Assembly: GCF_002266465.3 (NCBI RefSeq)
Contig: NZ_CP029427.2
Location: forward strand, 6,884,501-6,948,500
Source: Bradyrhizobium symbiodeficiens
GTDB taxonomy: Bacteria; Pseudomonadota; Alphaproteobacteria; Rhizobiales; Xanthobacteraceae
Length of the DNA: 64,000 bases
Direction of reading: 5' to 3'
Positions 17,086-25,312 of the stretch are shown here, one piece after another; position 1 is the stretch's first letter; the number at the start of each line of letters is the position of its first letter. Under the pieces are notes generated by a model that saw nothing but the letters and a program-made list of their open reading frames with translations, was not told the origin of the DNA and made no database searches. A program made the translations under genes and the position numbers.

Positions 17086-17995
17086 GTCGAAGAAGCGCGA
17101 CGTCGCGCTCGTTGTCGATGACTCTCCCGAGACGCTGCGGCTGCTCACCGATGCGCTCGACGGCGCCGGCATGACGGTGATGGTGGCACTCGACGGCGCG
17201 GCGGCGATACGCATCATCGACCAGATCACGCCCGACATCGTTCTGCTCGATGCCATGATGCCCGGCATCGACGGCTTCGAGACCTGTCGCCGGCTCAAGC
17301 GCGATGCGGGCCTTGCCAATGTCCCCGTGATCTTCATGACGGGGCTCGCTGATACCGAGCATATCGTTCGTGGGCTCGAGGCCGGCGGCGTCGATTACGT
17401 GACGAAGCCGATCGTGATCGAGGAAATGCTGGCGCGCATCCGCGTCCATCTCGGCAATGCCCGCCTGACGCAGAGCGCGCGCGCCGCGCTCGACGTCTCC
17501 GGCCGTTTCCTGTTCGCGGTCGATCGCCAGGGCAATTTGCTGTGGGCAACGCCGCAGGCGCAGAAGCTGCTGTCCGATCATCACGGCGCGCAGGCCGACG
17601 ACTTCGTCCTGCCGCCATCGCTGCTGCAATGGCTGGAGCAGGCCAAGGCCAAGGGCAGCTCGAAATCCCAAGCGGTTTCCTTGCCGGACAATCCGCAGCT
17701 TCGGCTCTATTACATGGGCGAAACCGCGCCGAACGAGTTTCTGCTGCGGCTCTCCAGGGAGTCCGGCACCGCGCTTCCCCCTGAATTCACCAGCGAGCTC
17801 GGCCTCACCACCCGCGAAGGCGAGGTGCTGGCCTGGCTCAGCAAGGGCAAGACCAACCGCGACATCGCGCAAATCCTGGGCCTCAGCCCGCGCACGGTCG
17901 ACAAGCATCTCGAGCAGATCTACGCCAAGCTCGGCGTGGAGAACCGGACGGCAGCGGCGGCGATTGCGGCGAACGCGACGCGGAGGAATTCGTGA
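17069..17995 (+). CDS. LuxR-family response regulator
   Basis: 308 residues. Receiver domain (about 11-130) with acidic pair DD at 17-18, phospho-acceptor Asp61 in VLLDAMMPG and Lys in TKPI. The middle segment (about 140-230) looks PAS-like (GRFLFAVDRQGNLLWATP). A LuxR-type helix-turn-helix ends the protein (TTREGEVLAWLSKGKTNRDI, then LSPRTVDKHLEQIY). The start overlaps the end of the kinase gene by 17 bases, so the two are translationally coupled and form a cognate pair. It probably activates the divergent amide operon; this is inferred from position. Confidence 0.9.
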   Translation: MRMNIESKKRDVALVVDDSPETLRLLTDALDGAGMTVMVALDGAAAIRIIDQITPDIVLLDAMMPGIDGFETCRRLKRDAGLANVPVIFMTGLADTEHIVRGLEAGGVDYVTKPIVIEEMLARIRVHLGNARLTQSARAALDVSGRFLFAVDRQGNLLWATPQAQKLLSDHHGAQADDFVLPPSLLQWLEQAKAKGSSKSQAVSLPDNPQLRLYYMGETAPNEFLLRLSRESGTALPPEFTSELGLTTREGEVLAWLSKGKTNRDIAQILGLSPRTVDKHLEQIYAKLGVENRTAAAAIAANATRRNS

Positions 17996-18088
17996 GCTGC
18001 CAAGAGTGAGTCGGGACGCCACCAATCCTGCAAACGGCGGAGTATGTGGCGAGCGCCGCCCGCCACACGACCCCTCACCTACAACGCC

Positions 18089-19591
18089 TCACCCGTAAAC
18101 GAACGCCTTGTCATCCAGATCCGTCTTCGGGATCTCGTCCTTTTCGGTCCAGTAATCCTGGCTGTGCTGCCATTCCGGCTTGTCGCCGCGCTTGGGGAGC
18201 AGGTCCATGTTGCGCATCATGTAGCCGGGGTTGAAGTTTTCCGGATCGATCCAGGGCAGGATCGGCATGTTGTGGTCTTCGGCGCGCAAGCGCACCTCGA
18301 CCTTCTTCTTGCCCTTCGCCTTCATATGGCCGAGCAACCGGCAGACGAAATCTGCGACCAGATCGACGCGAAGCGTCCAGCTGGCGCGGAAATAGCCGAA
18401 CACCCAGACCATGTTCGGAACGCCCGTGAACATCATGCCGCGATAGGTGACGGTGTCGCCGAAGGCCAGCGGCTTGCCGTCGATCTCGAAGGCGATGTCG
18501 CCCAGCGCGGCGAGATTGAAGCCGGTCGCGGTGACGACGACATCGGCTTCCAGCAGCTTGCCGGATTTGAGCTGAATGCCGTTCTCGACGAAGCACTCGA
18601 TCTCGTCGGTGACCACGGAGGCCTTGCCGCTGGCGATGCCCTTGAACAGATCGGCATCCGGCACGAAGGCGATGCGCTGCCGCCACGGCCGGTAGGTCGG
18701 CGTGAAATGCGTCTCGACGTCGTAGTCCGGACCGAGCACCGCGCTGATCTGACCGATCAGCTCCTTCTTTACCTGCTCGGGCTTGGACAGGCAGAGTTTG
18801 GTGAACGCATCCTGCTCGAACAATATCTTGCGCCGGACGATCTCGTGGATCCAGGCCTCGTCGACCTGAAGCCGGCGCAACTCCTCGGCGATCTCGATGG
18901 CGTTACGGCCGAGCCTAAAATAGGTCGGCGAACGCTGCAGCATGGTGACATGCGCGCACTTGTCCGCGATGTTCGGCACTAGCGTTGCCGCGGTGGCGCC
19001 CGAGCCGATCACGACGACCTTCTTGTTCGTGAGATCGAGATCGTCAGGCCAGGTCTGCGGGTGGACGATGCGGCCCTTGAAGCGATCGGCGCCCTTCCAT
19101 TCCGGCGTGTAGCCTTCCGAATGACGGTAATAGCCCTGGCACATCCAGAGGAAGTTCGCTGTGAAGGTCCTGGCCTCGCCGGTGTCTGTCGTCACGGCCT
19201 CGATGGTCCAGAGATTCTGCTCGCTCGACCAGCCGGCGGAATTGATCTTGTGCTTGTAGCGGATGTGCCGCGCGATATCGTTCTCGTCGATCACCTCGTT
19301 CATATAGGCGAGGATTTCTGCGGCGGTCGCGATCGGCGGCCCCACCCAGGGCTTGAAGCTATAGCCGAAGGTATGGAGATCACTGTCCGAGCGGATGCCG
19401 GGATAGCGATGCGTGCTCCAGGTGCCGCCGAACGTCGCCTGCGTTTCCAGGATCACGTAGCTCGTACCCGGAAGCTGCTTGTCGATGTGATAGGCGCTGC
19501 CGATGCCGGAGATGCCGGCGCCGACGATCAGCACGTCGAAATGTTCAGAAGCCTGTTTGGCCGTGGCGTGACTGCGAACAGCGACATTCAT
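18089..19591 (-). CDS. Flavin-containing monooxygenase (Baeyer-Villiger type)
   Basis: 500 residues. FAD-binding GxGxxG near residue 23 (VGAGISGIG), NADPH-binding GSGATAAT near residue 190, and between them the Baeyer-Villiger fingerprint FxGxxxHxxxW as FKGRIVHPQTW. This family uses NADPH and oxygen to insert oxygen next to a ketone or to oxidise a heteroatom; the substrate is unknown. The ATG at 19591 was chosen because homology begins at MNVAVRSHATAKQ; the open frame extends 27 codons further without family features. Transcribed alone. Confidence 0.87.
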   Translation of the reverse strand: MNVAVRSHATAKQASEHFDVLIVGAGISGIGSAYHIDKQLPGTSYVILETQATFGGTWSTHRYPGIRSDSDLHTFGYSFKPWVGPPIATAAEILAYMNEVIDENDIARHIRYKHKINSAGWSSEQNLWTIEAVTTDTGEARTFTANFLWMCQGYYRHSEGYTPEWKGADRFKGRIVHPQTWPDDLDLTNKKVVVIGSGATAATLVPNIADKCAHVTMLQRSPTYFRLGRNAIEIAEELRRLQVDEAWIHEIVRRKILFEQDAFTKLCLSKPEQVKKELIGQISAVLGPDYDVETHFTPTYRPWRQRIAFVPDADLFKGIASGKASVVTDEIECFVENGIQLKSGKLLEADVVVTATGFNLAALGDIAFEIDGKPLAFGDTVTYRGMMFTGVPNMVWVFGYFRASWTLRVDLVADFVCRLLGHMKAKGKKKVEVRLRAEDHNMPILPWIDPENFNPGYMMRNMDLLPKRGDKPEWQHSQDYWTEKDEIPKTDLDDKAFVYG

Positions 19592-19716
19592 TGTTGCTTC
19601 TATGCCTTGCTTGTTTTTGTGGCCGCCCTTGACGGACGACGCGTTTCCTCCGCGGCCGGCATGATCACCCACCGCGCTTCCCCTTCAAAATGACATAGAT
19701 CAAGTCGCGGTCCAAA

Positions 19717-20463
19717 TCACAGTGCCGCACCCCAGCTCCGCGCGGTCTGCACGATCCAGTCGCGATAGAGTGTGAGTGGCGTGACCCCGGTCAATCCGCC
19801 GCAGCCATCGCCGGCGTTCGGTCCCGTCGCCCAGCTGATGACCCCGACAAGCACGGCGCCGTTCGGCTTGTCCTCGAACACGGGACCACCGGAATCGCCG
19901 GTACAAGCTCCAATTCCGTCGCGAACACCGTTGGTTACGGGATCGACCAGGCGGATCTGAAGCGTGCCGGGCTGGCCCGTGACGACAAGGCCCGCGACGC
20001 GCGTGGCCCCGCCGCTCCTGCCATCACCGCGCACGGTGACCCCAGTACCGGCAATGACGAAACGGCTCCCGACCCGGATCGGAATGTTCGGCGTGCCGAC
20101 TGGCACCGTCGATTTTCCCTTGAGTGGAATTTCCAGCTGCAACAGCGCCACGTCTGCACCGGCGCGATGCACCTGCGCTTTGTAGCCCGGATGGATCGCG
20201 ATGGTGCGAACGTTCAGCAATTGAGGTTCGGCACCGCTGCGATCGACGATCTTGTAGTCCGCGCCCGGCGGCACGCAGTGAGCGCCGGTCAGTACGATCT
20301 TCGGCGCGATCAGAGTGCCGGTGCAGGAATTGCCGCGCGAACCGACGATGGTTACGACGGCGCGCGCGGCGCCGTCGGTCTGCGGCGTGCCGCCGCCGAC
20401 GATGGCATGAGCGGGCGTGGCGAGCAGCAGAGCAGTCGTGATGAACGTGGCAAACTTCTTCAT
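19717..20463 (-). CDS. Secreted trypsin-like serine protease (S1)
   Basis: 248 residues. Signal peptide MKKFATFITTALLLATPAHA, followed at once by IVGGGTPQ, the activation-type N-terminus of trypsins. The full catalytic triad is present: His in TGAHCV, Asp in GADVALLQ and Ser in GACTGDSGGPVF. With cleavage right before Ile, signal peptidase removal itself could give an active protease without a propeptide. Cys pairs suit disulfides in the periplasm or outside. The physiological target is unknown. Confidence 0.9.
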   Translation of the reverse strand: MKKFATFITTALLLATPAHAIVGGGTPQTDGAARAVVTIVGSRGNSCTGTLIAPKIVLTGAHCVPPGADYKIVDRSGAEPQLLNVRTIAIHPGYKAQVHRAGADVALLQLEIPLKGKSTVPVGTPNIPIRVGSRFVIAGTGVTVRGDGRSGGATRVAGLVVTGQPGTLQIRLVDPVTNGVRDGIGACTGDSGGPVFEDKPNGAVLVGVISWATGPNAGDGCGGLTGVTPLTLYRDWIVQTARSWGAAL

Positions 20464-20563
20464 GGGAACACGCTTCGGATTGGCGGCGGCAGATTGCTTC
20501 GGACTGGCTCTTGCCGATACCGCATGCTAGCGCTCTTGGAAAGGAATTGACGAGGGCAGGATA

Positions 20564-21199
20564 GTGGCGATCGAAGCTGTGATCTTTGATTTTGGCGGCG
20601 TGCTGACGAGTTCGCCGTTCGAGGCGTTCGCGCGGTTCGAGACCGAGCGCGGGCTGCCCGTCGACATCATACGTCGGACCAACGCCGCCAACCATTTGGA
20701 AAACGCCTGGGCCAGGTTCGAGCGAGCCGAGATCGATATCGATGCCTTCGACGAATTGTTCGCCACGGAATCGCTCGCACTCGGCGCGGAGGTGCGCGGC
20801 CGAGACGTGCTGCCGCTGCTGCAGGGCCATCTGCGTCCCGAGATGGTCGAGGCGCTGAAGCGCATCAAGGCGCAATTCAAGACCGGATGCATCACCAACA
20901 ACCTGCCAGCCAACGCCATCGGCAGCATGACCGGACGCTCCCTCTATATCGCCGAAGTCATGGTGCTGTTCGACCACGTGATCGAATCCGCCAAGATCGG
21001 CCTGCGCAAGCCTGATCCGCGCATTTACCGGCTGATGGTCGAGACGCTGAAGGTCGACCCGGGCAATTGCGTCTATCTCGACGATCTCGGCGTCAATCTG
21101 AAGCCGGCGCGCGAGATGGGCATGACCACGATCAAGGTTGCCAGCGGCGCCCAGGCGATTGCCGAGCTAGAGGCGGCGACGGGGATGAAGCTGAACTAG
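20564..21199 (+). CDS. HAD-family hydrolase (subclass IA)
   Basis: 211 residues. Motif I is IFDFGGVLT, in which the second Asp of DxD is Gly, as in the FDxGxV subgroup of HAD-IA proteins (YihX and epoxide-hydrolase N-domain relatives). The central Lys is in RKPDPRIY and motif IV is VYLDDLGVNLKPA. Probably a phosphatase acting on a small phosphorylated metabolite; the substrate is unknown. A GTG start at 20564 follows GAGGGCAGG. It runs towards the mtnA gene with a palindromic repeat between them. Confidence 0.82.
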   Translation: MAIEAVIFDFGGVLTSSPFEAFARFETERGLPVDIIRRTNAANHLENAWARFERAEIDIDAFDELFATESLALGAEVRGRDVLPLLQGHLRPEMVEALKRIKAQFKTGCITNNLPANAIGSMTGRSLYIAEVMVLFDHVIESAKIGLRKPDPRIYRLMVETLKVDPGNCVYLDDLGVNLKPAREMGMTTIKVASGAQAIAELEAATGMKLN

Positions 21200-21218
21200 C
21201 GCAATTTATTCCGCAGCC

Positions 21219-21295
21219 GTAGGGTGGGCAAAGCGGAGCGTGCCCACCACAAGCAGATGGTGGGCACAGCGCTTCGCGCCTTTGCCCACCCTACG
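21219..21295. repeat. Intergenic palindromic repeat, family A-like
   Basis: Outer arms GTAGGGTGGGCAAAG / CTTTGCCCACCCTAC and inner arms TGCCCACCA / TGGTGGGCA. Same architecture as 4661-4738 and 47491-47570 (GTAGGxxGGG outer arms with an AGCG/CGCT core). It sits between convergent genes and could end transcription from both sides. Confidence 0.75.
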
Positions 21296-21300
21296 AGACC

Positions 21301-22407
21301 CTACTTTGCCGCGGCAGCGATCCGCTCCGGAAACGCCGCCGCCAGCGAGGCACGATCCGGCTTCAGCACGCCGCGCTCGGTGATGAGGCCGGTGACCAGC
21401 CGTGCCGGCGTCACGTCGAAGGCATAGTTCGCGACCGGCGATCCCTCGGGCACGATGCGCACCGTCTCCAGCCTTCCATCCGCGGTGCGGCCGGTCATGT
21501 CGGTGACCTCGACGCCGCTGCGCTGCTCGATCGGAATGTCGCGGATGCCGTCATGGACGGCGAAATCGATCGTCGGCGACGGCAGCGCGACATAGAACGG
21601 CACGCCGTTGTCGTGCGCGGCGAGCGCCTTCAGATAGGTGCCGATCTTGTTGCAGACGTCGCCGTTGGCGGCGACGCGGTCGGTGCCGACGATGGCCAGA
21701 TCGACCATGCCGTGCTGCATCAGATGCCCGCCGGTGTTGTCGGGAATCACCGTGTGCGGCACGCCGTGATGGCCGAGTTCCCACGCGGTGAGTGAGGCGC
21801 CCTGATTGCGCGGGCGCGTCTCGTCGACCCAGACATGGATCTTGATACCGCGCTCATGCGCAAGATAGATCGGCGCCGTTGCGGTGCCCCAATCGACGGT
21901 GGCGAGCCAGCCGGCGTTGCAATGGGTCAGCACGTTGACGGTCTCGCCCGGCTTTTTCGATGCGATCGCCTCGATCAGCTTCAGGCCGTTGCCGGCGATG
22001 CCACGGTTGATCTCGACATCCTGCTCGACGATCTCGTCCGCACGCGCATACGCCGCCTCGGCCCGCTCCAGCGGATCGATCGGCGCGATCGCCATGCGCA
22101 TCTCGTCCAGCGCCCATTTCAGATTGATCGCCGTCGGCCGCGCCACCACGAGCGTCTCGTAGGCCCGTTTCAGGCCGGCGTCGGAGGCGTCCTCACGCAT
22201 GGCGAGCGCCATGCCGTAGGCTGCAGTCGCACCGATCAGCGGCGCGCCACGCACCAGCATGTCGCGGATTGCGACGGCTGCGTCTTCGCACGAAGTCAGC
22301 TTCGCGACGACGAACTCATGCGGCAGCCGGCGCTGGTCGATCGCGCCGATTGACCAGCCGTCATGCTCGCGCCAGATGCTGCGGAAATGCTTGCCGTCGA
22401 CTTTCAT
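21301..22407 (-). CDS. mtnA: S-methyl-5-thioribose-1-phosphate isomerase
   Basis: 368 residues, full length. Converts methylthioribose-1-phosphate to methylthioribulose-1-phosphate in the methionine salvage pathway. Active-site Cys in THCNAGWLAT and Asp in GTDRVAANGDV are present, as is the N-terminal RGAPLIGATAAYG. It lies 18 bases downstream of mtnP, which makes its substrate, so the two form an operon. The rest of the salvage pathway (mtnB, C, D) is not in this window. Confidence 0.95.
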   Translation of the reverse strand: MKVDGKHFRSIWREHDGWSIGAIDQRRLPHEFVVAKLTSCEDAAVAIRDMLVRGAPLIGATAAYGMALAMREDASDAGLKRAYETLVVARPTAINLKWALDEMRMAIAPIDPLERAEAAYARADEIVEQDVEINRGIAGNGLKLIEAIASKKPGETVNVLTHCNAGWLATVDWGTATAPIYLAHERGIKIHVWVDETRPRNQGASLTAWELGHHGVPHTVIPDNTGGHLMQHGMVDLAIVGTDRVAANGDVCNKIGTYLKALAAHDNGVPFYVALPSPTIDFAVHDGIRDIPIEQRSGVEVTDMTGRTADGRLETVRIVPEGSPVANYAFDVTPARLVTGLITERGVLKPDRASLAAAFPERIAAAAK

Positions 22408-22425
22408 GGCATTCTGCCTTTTGTC

Positions 22426-23301
22426 TCAACCGCGCAGGATGCGCCCGGCCACCGCGTCAAGCTTCTTCAGAAGCTCGGAATCGCGCGCCTCGGGCGTCGT
22501 GATCAGCGCGGTGTCGAGCGCGCGGTCGGAGCCGATCGGGCAAAGCTCATGCTCGCGCGGAAAATCCTTCGCCAACCGCGCCACCAGGGCCTTGGCCTTG
22601 TCGGCGTTCGACGTCAACACGCGGATGATATCCTGTACGGTGACGGCATCATGATCGGGATGCCAACAGTCGAAATCCGTCACCATGGCCACGGTGGCGT
22701 AACAGAGCTCCGCCTCGCGCGCGAGCTTCGCCTCGGGCATGTTGGTCATGCCGATCACGGAATAGCCCAGCGTCTTGTAGGTCATGCTTTCCGCATAGGT
22801 GGAGAATTGCGGCCCCTCCATGCAGACATAAGTGCCGCCACGCGCGATCGCGATGCTTTCGGCTTCTGCGGCCGCGGCAAGATGAATGCGCAAACGTGGC
22901 GAGACCGGATGCGCCATCGACACATGCGCGACGCAGCCCCGGCCGAAGAACGAGCTCTCGCGCTTGTGGGTGCGGTCGACGAATTGATCGACGAGAACGA
23001 AGGTGCCCGGCGGCAGTTCCTCCCTGAAGGAACCGCAGGCCGACAGCGAGATCAGGTCGGTGACGCCGGCGCGCTTTAGCACGTCGATATTGGCGCGATA
23101 GTTGATGTCGGAGGGCGAGAGACGGTGGCCCTTGTCGTGCCGCGGCAGGAACACGATCGGCAAACCGGCGATGGTGCCGCGCCTCAAGGGAGCCGACGGT
23201 TCGCCCCAGGGGCTCTCGATCACCTCTTCGCGCGCACCCTCAAGGCCTGGCAGGTCATAGATGCCCGAGCCGCCGATGATGCCCAATACCGCCTGCGTCA
23301 T
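22426..23301 (-). CDS. mtnP: S-methyl-5'-thioadenosine phosphorylase
   Basis: 291 residues. Cleaves methylthioadenosine (from polyamine or quorum-signal synthesis) with phosphate to adenine and methylthioribose-1-phosphate. Family motifs: GGSGIYDLPGL at the start, phosphate-binding RHDKGHRLSPSDINYRAN, and base-site MEGPQFSTYAE and GMTNMPEAKLAREAE. First gene of the mtnP-mtnA pair. Confidence 0.95.
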   Translation of the reverse strand: MTQAVLGIIGGSGIYDLPGLEGAREEVIESPWGEPSAPLRRGTIAGLPIVFLPRHDKGHRLSPSDINYRANIDVLKRAGVTDLISLSACGSFREELPPGTFVLVDQFVDRTHKRESSFFGRGCVAHVSMAHPVSPRLRIHLAAAAEAESIAIARGGTYVCMEGPQFSTYAESMTYKTLGYSVIGMTNMPEAKLAREAELCYATVAMVTDFDCWHPDHDAVTVQDIIRVLTSNADKAKALVARLAKDFPREHELCPIGSDRALDTALITTPEARDSELLKKLDAVAGRILRG

Positions 23302-23425
23302 ACCTGCTCCACCTGTTCGCCACCTGCGACATGGTTAAGCTATGCCAGTTTTGCGGCGGTTTTGGAACGGGGGTGGTGGGGCGATGCCGGTGGTGTGAGG
23401 GGCGCGCAGGGACGACAGCGGAGAG

Positions 23426-23698
23426 TTATGCCGCATTCGCCAGCTGCAACTGCGTTGCCACCATCCGCTCCAGCGTCTCGACGGACTGGAAATTCTCCGG
23501 CGTGATCTCGGCTTGCGGGATGGTGAAGTCGAACTCGGCTTCGACGCCGAGCATCAGATTGACCATATCCATCGAGGTCAGGCCGACATCGACGAGCTTG
23601 GCGGACGGCGTGACGTCAGCGGTGAGCGAATTCTGTTCGAGGATACCCTTCACCAGCTTGATGATGCGATTGCGCAGTTCGGTATCAAAGGCTTGCAT
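23426..23698 (-). CDS. Acyl carrier protein-like carrier for an activated amino acid
   Basis: 90 residues, an acidic four-helix carrier fold. The phosphopantetheine attachment site is Ser42 in DVGLTSMDMV. The sequence differs from housekeeping AcpP (no DSL motif; TSM instead). It is divergent from an acyl-CoA dehydrogenase gene and the amino acid:[carrier protein] ligase at 25313, matching the arrangement characterised in Bradyrhizobium japonicum, where the ligase charges such a carrier with glycine. The ATG at 23698 with GGGAA upstream was preferred to the TTG two codons earlier. Confidence 0.88.
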   Translation of the reverse strand: MQAFDTELRNRIIKLVKGILEQNSLTADVTPSAKLVDVGLTSMDMVNLMLGVEAEFDFTIPQAEITPENFQSVETLERMVATQLQLANAA

Positions 23699-23822
23699 CG
23701 GCAAATTCCCGTCTGTCTGTCAAAGGTCGCACCGGCTTGCCGCCTACGATGGGTACGGCCTGCCGGTCCCGCAATGGGCGACACCAATACTTCACGTTTC
23801 TTAGTAAACGATGACTCAGATT

Positions 23823-23913
23823 GTCCGGAATTCGACCCTCTTCCAGATTCCTAACGCGATGCCGGAAAAACGGCGGATGCAGACAACCGGACCTTAACTG
23901 TTCGTCCGGAATT
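23823..23913. promoter_or_regulatory. Repeated candidate operator in the 357-base divergent gap
   Basis: The gap 23699-24055 separates the carrier protein from the acyl-CoA dehydrogenase. It holds two exact direct copies of GTCCGGAATT, at 23823-23832 and 23904-23913, 81 bases apart (about eight helical turns). It is AT-richer than the surroundings around 23915-23970, as expected for promoters. No gene is seen in the gap. Regulator unknown. Confidence 0.4.
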
Positions 23914-23992
23914 GGGCTTTGTTTACCCTCTATTTCATCGACGAATTTGAATTAAATCCGTAGCCTTATCTCACAAGCAAAGATGACCGGAA

Positions 23993-24027
23993 GATCGCCG
24001 GCGGCATCGCGAATGATGCCGGCGATC
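23993..24027 (+). promoter_or_regulatory. Stem-loop in the leader of the acyl-CoA dehydrogenase gene
   Basis: GATCGCCGGC pairs with GCCGGCGATC, and the inner GGCATC / GATGCC arms can extend or rearrange the stem with a 3-base bulge. It ends 28 bases before the ATG at 24056, just ahead of the CGGAGG ribosome-binding site. It could affect translation or mRNA stability; no known riboswitch class was recognised. Confidence 0.45.
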
Positions 24028-24055
24028 TCGAACGGCAAACCGGAGGCGGACGAGT

Positions 24056-25273
24056 ATGAACGTGCGTGAAGCAGTCCTCACTGTCGACGAAGCAGAAACA
24101 AGCTTCCTCGAGCAGGGTCCCTCTCTGATCGAGCGCGCCGCCCGGACCGCCGCAGCGGCCGCAGCCGACGCAGACGGGGTCGATCGCGACGCCCGCTTCC
24201 CGCACAAGGCTTTCGAGGTCGCCCGCGAGCAGAAGCTGCTCGGCGTCATGATCCCGGTCGAGTTCGGCGGCTTCGGTGCCTCCATCTACGACGTCACCGA
24301 CATCTGCTACACGCTCGGACGCGCCTGCGCCTCGACCGCGATGATCTACGCCATGCACCAGACCAAGGTTGCCTGCGTCATCAGGCACGGTCACGGCATC
24401 CCCTGGATGGAAACCATGATGCGCCGGGTCGCCCGCGACCAGTGGCTGCTCGCCTCCTCCACCACCGAAGGCCAGAACGGCGGCAACATCCGCGCCAGCG
24501 CCGCGGCCGTCGACCACGCCGGCGATACCGTTTCGCTGGTGCGCGACGCCACCGTGATCTCCTACGGCGCGGAAGCCGACGGCCTCGTCACCATCGCCCG
24601 CCGCGCCACCGAGGCCGCCGCCTCCGACCAGGTGCTGCTGGCGCTCGCCAAGGACGATTATTCGCTGAAGCGGACGCTGGGCTGGGAAACGCTTGGCATG
24701 CGCGGCACCTGCTCGACCGGCTTCGAGCTGAAGGTGGATTGCCCCGCCGATCGCGTCTTCCCGGAATCCTATGACAAGATCCACGCCCAGACCATGACGC
24801 CGTTCGCGCATCTGTGCTGGTCGTCGGCCTGGACCGGCATCGCCGCCGCAGCCGTGACCCGCGCGCAGGCCTTCATCCGCAAGGCGGCCCGCAGCTCCGG
24901 CGGCCAGATGCCGCCGGCCGCGGCGCATTTCACCGCCGCCAAGATGTCGCTGGCGAAGCTTCGCGCGCTGCTGTCGGCCAATATCGATGCCTTCGCCCGC
25001 GCCGAGCATGACGAGCGCGCGCTGAGCTCGCTCGACTTCCAATCCTCGATCACGCTCCTGAAGGTGCAGGCCTCCGAGCTCGCGGTCGAGACCGTGATGC
25101 ATGCGATGCGCACGGCCGGCCTCTCCGGCTACCGCAACGACGGCGAGTTCACCATGGGCCGGCACCTCCGCGACGTGCTGTCGTCCCCGATCATGATCAA
25201 CAACGACCGCATTCTGGCCAATGCCGCGACATCGACACTGATGAGCGGCGTGCCGACAAGCCTTCGCGACTGA
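24056..25273 (+). CDS. Acyl-CoA dehydrogenase family protein
   Basis: 405 residues. Acyl-CoA dehydrogenase fold: N-terminal helical domain, a beta domain with SSTTEGQNGGNIR, and C-terminal helices ending in RHLRDVLSSPIMINNDRIL. In place of a lipid CoA ester, the substrate may be the aminoacyl group on the neighbouring carrier protein, because the next gene encodes a dedicated aminoacyl-carrier-protein ligase. That would make it an oxidase or dehydrogenase acting on a tethered amino acid; this is inference. CGGAGG precedes the ATG. The ligase follows after 39 bases. Confidence 0.85.
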   Translation: MNVREAVLTVDEAETSFLEQGPSLIERAARTAAAAAADADGVDRDARFPHKAFEVAREQKLLGVMIPVEFGGFGASIYDVTDICYTLGRACASTAMIYAMHQTKVACVIRHGHGIPWMETMMRRVARDQWLLASSTTEGQNGGNIRASAAAVDHAGDTVSLVRDATVISYGAEADGLVTIARRATEAAASDQVLLALAKDDYSLKRTLGWETLGMRGTCSTGFELKVDCPADRVFPESYDKIHAQTMTPFAHLCWSSAWTGIAAAAVTRAQAFIRKAARSSGGQMPPAAAHFTAAKMSLAKLRALLSANIDAFARAEHDERALSSLDFQSSITLLKVQASELAVETVMHAMRTAGLSGYRNDGEFTMGRHLRDVLSSPIMINNDRILANAATSTLMSGVPTSLRD

Positions 25274-25312
25274 ATCAATAACAACAAATTCGAGATAGCA
25301 GGACATCGCGCC

